In this document: positions 4,990 through 10,156 of the stretch, in pieces
How the letters are laid out: each line of letters starts with the position of its first letter
Position numbering within the stretch: position 1 is the first letter of the stretch
Source: Deltaproteobacteria bacterium
Lineage (GTDB): Bacteria > Desulfobacterota > Binatia > Binatales > Binataceae
Direction of reading: 5' to 3'
Length of the DNA stretch: 10,156 nucleotides
NCBI GenBank assembly: GCA_021799555.1
Contig: JAJZAG010000120.1
Coordinates: 1 to 10,156, forward strand
Position numbers and translations under genes: made by a program
Notes under the pieces: generated by a model
Databases searched by the model: none
What the model was told of the DNA's origin: nothing
Seen by the model: only the letters and a program-made list of their open reading frames with translations

Positions 4990-5757
4990 TTGCGGAACTG
5001 GACCGGAAGCGTGCTAGTGGCGATTACAGCCGCATCCATTGTTGCGGCCGCACCCGCATACGCGGGGTCTCGCTCAAATCGCGCAGTTGCGGATGAGCGG
5101 CCGATTTCCCGTGCGGAATACCATCTTATGATTCGCGCGGTCGCCCGGATGTATGACCTTGATCCCGCGATTCTTGCCGCTATCGCGCAAGTCGAATCGG
5201 GCCTCAATCCGCGCGCGATTTCGCCCAAAGGCGCCGAAGGCTTGATGCAGCTGATGCCTTCTACGGCGAACCGGTTCGGTGTGCTCGACCCGTTCGATCC
5301 GGTCAGTAATCTTCTGGGCGCCGCGCGCTTTCTGGCTTTCTTGCGCAGCTACCGCCCACCGCGCGACGATTCGGCGCAGAGCGCGATGACGCTTCCCGAG
5401 GTGCTCGCGGCATACAACGCGGGCGAGGGCGCCGTTGATCGCTATCGCGGAATCCCGCCGTACGCGGAGACTCAGCAGTACGTCCGGCGGGTGTTGATGG
5501 TCTATCTGTTGGGCAGCGATCGCGCTCCGCTTGCCGAGAAGTTGCGCGACAGCGCTCGTGAATCGCCCTCGGATGCAGCTGCTATCACGGGGAGGTCTTG
5601 GCGGCGCGAGGCTGCGCCTTCGCAACGCCGCGCATGGCAAGACGACGCGATGGCGCAGCTTCAGGCGATTCGAGTCGCGCGCGCCGCGCGGCTAAGCGAT
5701 GAGCGCCAAAAATCCACGGGGGCGCGGACGGTCCCGCCGCAAAGCAACGCAAAGTGA
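4990..5757 (+). CDS. Secreted lytic transglycosylase (SLT domain)
   Basis: 255 residues with a Sec signal peptide (hydrophobic run VLVAITAASIVAAAP, likely cut after AYA at residue 25). The SLT domain spans about 44-170. It has the catalytic Glu69 in AQVESGLNPRAISPKGA, then GLMQLMPSTANRFGV (84-98), and AAYNAGEGAVDRYRGIPPYA with the following TQQYVRRVL (139-169). These are the family-1 lytic transglycosylase motifs; the enzyme cleaves peptidoglycan glycan strands to 1,6-anhydro-muramyl products in the periplasm. The last 75 residues are basic and low in complexity. In a polysaccharide locus such an enzyme could open the wall for export or assembly, which is inference. The TTG start is favoured by GGAGG (4980-4984) at 5-base spacing. 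The stop overlaps the next start in GTGA. Confidence 0.9.
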   Translation: MRNWTGSVLVAITAASIVAAAPAYAGSRSNRAVADERPISRAEYHLMIRAVARMYDLDPAILAAIAQVESGLNPRAISPKGAEGLMQLMPSTANRFGVLDPFDPVSNLLGAARFLAFLRSYRPPRDDSAQSAMTLPEVLAAYNAGEGAVDRYRGIPPYAETQQYVRRVLMVYLLGSDRAPLAEKLRDSARESPSDAAAITGRSWRREAAPSQRRAWQDDAMAQLQAIRVARAARLSDERQKSTGARTVPPQSNAK

Positions 5758-7415
5758 GCTTCCGGCGATCAAGGCTTGCGCCGCTTTTGATGCTCGCCTG
5801 GGGTATCCTCGTCCTAGCGATCAGCCCGCTCCGCGCGGATGCGTCGACCTACGCGGTCTATATTCCGCTCGATAGCTCGATTTACCGCGAACTCGACACG
5901 CTCAACGGTCTCGGCCTGCTCGACAGCTATATCGCCTATATCAAGCCGATCTCGCGCGTCGAAGCCGCCCGGCTCACCCTCGAGGCCGAGTCGAATCTCG
6001 ACGAACGCAGCGGCAGCCCGCTGGCACATCGAATTGTCCACGCCCTTCGCGCGCAATTGCGCGAGGAAATTGAGTGGCTCGAGAAAGGCACCGAAGACAA
6101 TCTGCCGACAATGGTGCATCCTATCGAGCGGCTCGAGGCGCAATACGTTTACTCGAGCGGCACCCGGCGGATGCTTGCGACGGGACCCAAGTCCGGTCTG
6201 AATTTTCAGGAAGGAACCCCGCTGTTGCCTTACAACGATAACCTTCCCACCGCATCGGGTAGCAACGAAGTCGCGCGATGGGCAGGATGGACGGGGCTCG
6301 GTGGGTTTATCACCGGCTACGGCGAAGGGGCGATAGCCGGACCTCTGTCAACTAGCCTCAATTCGGCGGGGCGCGCGCAATTGCTGACCGGCGCGGCGGT
6401 CGTTTCACTTGGCGATACGGCGATTTCGTTCGGCCAGGAGGAGATGAGCTGGGGCCTCGGATGGTCGGGCCAATTGGCGCAAAGCGCCAATGCCAAGCCA
6501 TTCCCCGCGCTGCGCGTGCAGAATATTCATCCCCAGCACCTGCCTTGGGTGTTCCGCTACCTCGGCCTGATGCGCTATCAAGTGGTGTTCGGGCAACTCG
6601 ACGCGGACCGTATCTACGCGCGTCCGTGGATCAGCGCGCAGGTGATCAGCTTCAAGCCGCTGCCGTGGTTTGAGTGGGGAATGAACCACGCGATCATGTT
6701 CGGCGGGGTTGGCAACGACAACTACAGCGCGCTCGGGTTTCTGGGCCGCGCCACCGGACTTGCGACCGGAAACTCATCGATCGCGAATACCAACTCGCGC
6801 TTCGGGATGTACGCGAAGTTCTACGTTCCGCAGCTTCGCAATACCCAGATCTATTCCGAGATTTTAAGCGAAGACTTTTTCGAGCCGCTGGGCCATAACA
6901 CGGGACTCAAGTTGCCATTCAAGTCGCCCTCATATACTTTCGGAGTCTATGCTCCGCAAGTGACATCCGACGGCCTGACCGACGCGGGAGCCGAGTACAC
7001 TCTGCTCGACAGCAACTATTCGACTCATAGCGACAGTCTCTACTGGACATATCAGAACGCGCTGATGGGCGATGCGCTCGGACCCGGCGCATGGCACGTC
7101 AACGCAAAGCTTGGCCGCTGGATCGACTATGAGAACAAGCTCACTGCGGAATTTTTTTTCGAGCGACGTTCCGACGCCTCGTTCATTCCAATTACGATGG
7201 GGTTCAATAACGAAAGTGGATTTGGCGGCGCCTTTGATTTCTTCCACCTGCCCTTCGAAATCACCCCGCTTGGCGACTCGCTGGGCGAAGTTCAGGTTCG
7301 GACCGCGCTCGAGTATTGCGAAAATATCAACTACTCGACCCATAACTCGATGCGCACGATGCTGCAGTTGACCTTCGGCTTAACTCCGGCATGGTCGAGC
7401 CTCGTGTGGAATTGA
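5754..7415 (+). CDS. Capsule-assembly Wzi-family outer-membrane protein
   Basis: 553 residues, somewhat longer than E. coli Wzi. A signal peptide (LLMLAWGILVLAISPL, likely cut after ADA at residue 30) is followed by an N-terminal helical part, YIPLDSSIYRELDTLNGLGL with KPISRVEAARLTLEAE. Such a part often precedes the barrel in Wzi-like proteins of deltaproteobacterial-type genomes. The rest is rich in aromatic, alternating strands typical of a large beta-barrel, such as GQEEMSWGLGWSGQLAQS, MRYQVVFGQLDADRIYARPW and FEWGMNHAIMFGGVGNDNYS. Wzi is an outer-membrane lectin that anchors or organises capsule on the cell surface. The GTG start lies within the stop of the transglycosylase gene (4-base GTGA overlap), which suggests translational coupling. 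The C-terminus (SSLVWN) does not end in Phe. Confidence 0.85.
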   Translation: MSFRRSRLAPLLMLAWGILVLAISPLRADASTYAVYIPLDSSIYRELDTLNGLGLLDSYIAYIKPISRVEAARLTLEAESNLDERSGSPLAHRIVHALRAQLREEIEWLEKGTEDNLPTMVHPIERLEAQYVYSSGTRRMLATGPKSGLNFQEGTPLLPYNDNLPTASGSNEVARWAGWTGLGGFITGYGEGAIAGPLSTSLNSAGRAQLLTGAAVVSLGDTAISFGQEEMSWGLGWSGQLAQSANAKPFPALRVQNIHPQHLPWVFRYLGLMRYQVVFGQLDADRIYARPWISAQVISFKPLPWFEWGMNHAIMFGGVGNDNYSALGFLGRATGLATGNSSIANTNSRFGMYAKFYVPQLRNTQIYSEILSEDFFEPLGHNTGLKLPFKSPSYTFGVYAPQVTSDGLTDAGAEYTLLDSNYSTHSDSLYWTYQNALMGDALGPGAWHVNAKLGRWIDYENKLTAEFFFERRSDASFIPITMGFNNESGFGGAFDFFHLPFEITPLGDSLGEVQVRTALEYCENINYSTHNSMRTMLQLTFGLTPAWSSLVWN

Positions 7416-7440
7416 GCGCGCGAAGGTTGCGAAATTATCG

Positions 7441-8490
7441 ATGACTTCACTTCATCAAAACGGCCGTCGCGAAGCCCAAGCGGCGATCGATCCGCCGGTT
7501 GGTGCAAGCGCCGTACAAGCTCGGCTCTCGGAGGGGCAATTCGCGATCCTTGAAGCGGCGCGCGTCATCCGTCTTTTGTCCGGCCACGCATTCCTGATTC
7601 TCGCGGTCACGCTCGCGGTAGCCGCCTACGTCGGAATCCGCGACAAATTCTATTCCGTGAAATGGTACCGCGCACAGGCGGTGATCACGCCAGTATCGCC
7701 TGATTCAACGCTCGCGAGTTCGATCGGAGAAGTCGGCACGACCGGCATCGGCGGGGGTGCCGCCGGACTCGCCGAGATGCTCAACTTCGGCGGCGAGAGC
7801 GACAACGTCACAATCTCCGAACGCTACATCGCGATCATGAACAGCTACGCTTTCACGACGGATCTGATCAATCGCTATCACCTCGATCGGAAGATTGTAA
7901 GGACAACCGCCGGACATGTTCCCCACCTGTCGCCGTGGAAGATGCACGAGAAAATCGACGGACGCTTTCAGACCTACTACGATTATCGCAGCGGTAACCT
8001 GACACTATATTATATCGATCCGGATCCTGTTCAGGCCAAAGCGATTCTCGAGGATTACCTTGCGAGCTTGCGCGAGAAGGTCCGCAGCGAGGAAGTGCAG
8101 GCCGCTGCGGCGGCAGTCGCGTCACTTCAGGACGAGATTCGCGAAACGTCGGACGCGTTGTTGCAGAACCAGCTCTACGAACTCGTCGCGCGCCAAATCC
8201 AGCGCGAGAAAATCGCTCAGGTGCAGGCCGACTTCGCCTTCAAGGTGATTGAGCCGCCTGTCGTACCAGACCATTATTACGCCCCACAGGCGCGCCGCGC
8301 CGCGGAGATCGCGGGCGTGCTCACTTTCGTGCTGATGTGCGTCGGCACGCTTGCGTGGGATTTCGTCCGCCGCGCCCGCGCACAGATTGCATCTCTCGAA
8401 CGTGCACCTGCTTCGCCACCGCCTGCATTGCTTGAAGCGCCACCGGTCTCCGAGCCGGATCAGGAACCGCGTACTTATGCGAAACATTGA
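7441..8490 (+). CDS. Wzz-type polysaccharide chain-length determinant / co-polymerase
   Basis: 349 residues with the classical layout: a cytoplasmic N-terminus, TM1 at about 48-66 (GHAFLILAVTLAVAAYVGI), a long periplasmic region and TM2 at about 288-306 (IAGVLTFVLMCVGTLAW). Just before TM2 is the Pro-rich stretch VIEPPVVPDHYYAP that marks polysaccharide co-polymerases. The periplasmic part has the start YRAQAVITPVSPDS, a Gly-rich loop (GTTGIGGGAAG) and helices with heptad-like Ala, Glu and Gln (SLREKVRSEEVQAAAAA). It sets the length of the polymer made by a Wzy- or ABC-type pathway. No Walker motifs or C-terminal tyrosine-kinase domain are present; a Pro-rich cytoplasmic tail ends the chain. 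It starts 25 bases after the Wzi gene with a distant GAAGG (7422-7426). Confidence 0.85.
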   Translation: MTSLHQNGRREAQAAIDPPVGASAVQARLSEGQFAILEAARVIRLLSGHAFLILAVTLAVAAYVGIRDKFYSVKWYRAQAVITPVSPDSTLASSIGEVGTTGIGGGAAGLAEMLNFGGESDNVTISERYIAIMNSYAFTTDLINRYHLDRKIVRTTAGHVPHLSPWKMHEKIDGRFQTYYDYRSGNLTLYYIDPDPVQAKAILEDYLASLREKVRSEEVQAAAAAVASLQDEIRETSDALLQNQLYELVARQIQREKIAQVQADFAFKVIEPPVVPDHYYAPQARRAAEIAGVLTFVLMCVGTLAWDFVRRARAQIASLERAPASPPPALLEAPPVSEPDQEPRTYAKH

Positions 8491-8583
8491 TGATCCGCAG
8501 GTGGGACCACATCAAGCCACACCGAATGCCTTGATCCATGCCCGATCCCTTTCGGGGAAGCCGCAAGCGAGACGGCCCACGCA
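8491..8583 (+). other. 93-base gap before the glycosyltransferase
   Basis: No gene is supported here. A small hairpin (CCCGA/TCGGG around a 6-base loop, near 8541-8556) is present without a T-run, and no clear Shine-Dalgarno precedes the ATG at 8584. Confidence 0.3.
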
Positions 8584-9681
8584 ATGATTCTGGCAGTCTT
8601 CACGGGTTTGACCGAACGCGGTGGAATTCAACAGTACGGCAAACACGCGGCGGCGGTAATTGCGATGCGTGCACGCGAGCGTGGCGAGAATTACTTGCTG
8701 CTGGGCCTGAACGATCCGCCGGGCGAGCATCAACTCGAAACCGCGGGTGTTCCGTACCGGATCACCGGTTTCGGACGCAATAAGTGGCGGATGCTGGCCG
8801 CCGCATTCCGCAACCACCACGACGCCACCGTCGTTTATCTGAATCATCCAAACTTGGCACCGCTTGGCGCTCTAATCCGCGCGCGCGGGCGGGCCGTGCG
8901 CGTTGTCGTGAGCACTTATGGCATCGACGTGTGGCATCCGCTCCCGAGCCTCTGGCGCCTCGGGCTCAAGTCCGCGGACGTAGTTACCGCTCTCGCCGAG
9001 TTCAGCGCCGCTCGGGTAGTCGATTGCCAAGGGGTCGCGAAGGGCAGAATCGCGTTGGTGCCATGCACGCTCGATCCGGAACTCTGCTCGGGTCGAGCCG
9101 GTCCGCTCCGGCCGCACGCCGGCGGCGATGGCTTGACGCTTCTGACTGTTGCACGCCTGATGCGCGAGGAACATCGCGAACAAAAGGGGATCGATTGCGT
9201 AATCCGCGCCCTTGCGGAAGTACGGAAATCCGTACCGGATGCGCATTACGTCGTGGTCGGTGACGGTGACGATCGCCCGCGCCTTGAACAACTTGCACGC
9301 GAGTTCGGCGTCGGCGGGCGCGTGACATTCACGGGAGCGCTCGGCGACGCCGAACTGCGAGATTGCTATCGAGCCTGCGATGTTTTCGTTATGCCGAGTC
9401 GCAGCGAGGGCTTCGGGATCGTATTCCTCGAGGCAATGGCGCTCGGCAAACCCGTAATCGGCGGAAATCACGGCGGTACGCCCGAAATCTGGCGCGACGG
9501 CACGGCAGGCTATCTCGTCGAGCACGGCGACGTCGCCGCACTCGCTGATCGGATCGTCCGCCTGCTCAGCGACCACACGCTACGGGCACAGATGGGCGCC
9601 GCTGGCCGCGAAATCGTGGCGAACCGCTACAGCTTCAACCATTTCTGCCGCAACTTCTCCGCCGCCCTGAACGGAGCATAG
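8584..9681 (+). CDS. GT4-family (GT-B) glycosyltransferase
   Basis: 365 residues, the usual size for GT4 enzymes. The N-terminal Rossmann-like half opens with MILAVFTGLTERGGIQQYG, whose GGIQ(Q)YG loop is typical of the acceptor-side domain. STYGIDVWHPLPSLWRLGLK (110-129) and SADVVTALAEFSAARV follow. The C-terminal nucleotide-sugar domain starts near 183 (LTLLTVARLM). It contains YVVVGDGDDRPRLEQLA, VTFTGALGDAELRDCYRACD, and the EX7E donor-binding motif with Glu275 and Glu283 in SEGFGIVFLEAMALGKPVIG, then GGTPEIWRDGTAGYLV. It would transfer a sugar from an NDP-sugar to the growing lipid-linked glycan at the cytoplasmic face; donor and acceptor cannot be told from sequence. The next gene follows within about 50 bases. 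Confidence 0.93.
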   Translation: MILAVFTGLTERGGIQQYGKHAAAVIAMRARERGENYLLLGLNDPPGEHQLETAGVPYRITGFGRNKWRMLAAAFRNHHDATVVYLNHPNLAPLGALIRARGRAVRVVVSTYGIDVWHPLPSLWRLGLKSADVVTALAEFSAARVVDCQGVAKGRIALVPCTLDPELCSGRAGPLRPHAGGDGLTLLTVARLMREEHREQKGIDCVIRALAEVRKSVPDAHYVVVGDGDDRPRLEQLAREFGVGGRVTFTGALGDAELRDCYRACDVFVMPSRSEGFGIVFLEAMALGKPVIGGNHGGTPEIWRDGTAGYLVEHGDVAALADRIVRLLSDHTLRAQMGAAGREIVANRYSFNHFCRNFSAALNGA

Positions 9682-9728
9682 CCCCGACCATCGGCATTCC
9701 CGGCTTGCGCGGAAACAGAATCAGACGT

Positions 9729-10156
9729 GTGACGGGTCTGAACGCGATCAATTGGTCCGGAATCAATCGCGGATCGCTTTTCGGCCGCGTGCTGCGCATT
9801 CCACTCAAGTTGCTGCCCGCAAATTCGATCGTTCGCATCCGCCGCGGTCCCGCGAAGGGACTGCGCTGGATCGTCGGAAGCTCAACGCACGGCTGCTGGC
9901 TCGGCACTTACGAGATGGACAAGCAGCGCGCTCTCTCGCAGTTCGTGAAGCCGGGGATGACAGTATACGACATTGGCGCACAAGCCGGGTTCTACACTCT
10001 GGCTTTTGCGCGCCAAGTGGCTGATGCCGGGAGGGTTCTCGCTTTCGAACCGTGTCCTCCTGAATCGCGGTTCCTCCTCCGGCACGTGCTGATGAATCAT
10101 ATTGAAAATGTAACGGTCGTAGCGGCCGCCGTGAGTGATCACGCCGGGCTGTCGTC
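9729..10156 (+). CDS. FkbM-type SAM-dependent methyltransferase (5' part)
   Basis: The frame is open from before the glycosyltransferase stop to the window edge, so 142 residues are visible from GTG 9729. An upstream in-frame TTG (9705) is the alternative start; neither has a good Shine-Dalgarno. The sequence shows the class-I methyltransferase core: YDIGAQAGFYTLAFARQVAD is motif I, the SAM-binding loop, and GRVLAFEPCPPESRFLLRHV is motif II with its acidic Glu. NVTVVAAAVSDHAG follows, as in FkbM-family proteins. FkbM-type enzymes O-methylate sugars or polyketides, so here the likely substrate is a sugar of the exported polysaccharide. The 3' end lies beyond the window. Confidence 0.82.
   Translation, partial: MTGLNAINWSGINRGSLFGRVLRIPLKLLPANSIVRIRRGPAKGLRWIVGSSTHGCWLGTYEMDKQRALSQFVKPGMTVYDIGAQAGFYTLAFARQVADAGRVLAFEPCPPESRFLLRHVLMNHIENVTVVAAAVSDHAGLS

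Noticed and set aside
8872..9576. 234-residue - strand open frame
   Set aside because: It lies wholly opposite the GT4 glycosyltransferase, which has clear motifs.

Overview
The window is GC-rich bacterial DNA (GC-rich third codon positions, many GTG and TTG starts). It comes from a Gram-negative, double-membraned organism, because it encodes outer-membrane barrels, a lipoprotein, a Wza-type export fragment and a Wzi-type protein. The gene styles (a long SLBB-type exporter and a hypothetical family with an N-terminal ISERKLAANRRNARLSTGPR signature) recall soil lineages such as Acidobacteria, Binatota or deltaproteobacterial-grade groups. That placement is an impression, not a result.

Layout. 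Bases 1-306 are the 3' end of an outer-membrane beta-barrel gene, closed by a clear intrinsic terminator (324-362). An extracellular-polysaccharide locus follows on the + strand: a NusG/RfaH-type antiterminator paralogue (429-938) and a small lipoprotein (955-1527). After an interruption it resumes with the C-terminal part of an SLBB/Wza-type exporter (4295-4882), a secreted lytic transglycosylase (4990-5757), a Wzi-type outer-membrane protein that overlaps it by 4 bases (5754-7415), a Wzz-type chain-length regulator (7441-8490), a GT4 glycosyltransferase (8584-9681) and the start of an FkbM-type methyltransferase (from about 9729, running off the window). Together these would antiterminate, polymerise, modify and export a surface polysaccharide.

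The interruption, about 1400-4230, looks foreign to the locus. Four genes lie on the - strand: an excisionase-type HTH protein, a small one-helix membrane protein, a 70-residue protein with a near-perfect Shine-Dalgarno whose body resembles RiPP leader peptides of the Os1348/NHLP kind, and a PAS-domain protein. One + strand hypothetical gene has a probable frameshift near its 3' end. The segment has AT-rich intergenic stretches not seen elsewhere in the window. At its left edge the lipoprotein and PAS genes collide tail to tail with a 130-base overlap, and at its right edge the exporter lacks its whole N-terminal part. The simplest reading is a rearrangement that replaced the end of one locus gene and the front of another, although a mis-joined assembly would look the same.

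The most interesting items are the two edges of this segment, the RiPP-leader-like small gene, the repaired reading frame at 4070-4215, and a perfect 17-base palindrome ahead of the gene at 3464. No complete, recognisable new system was seen.
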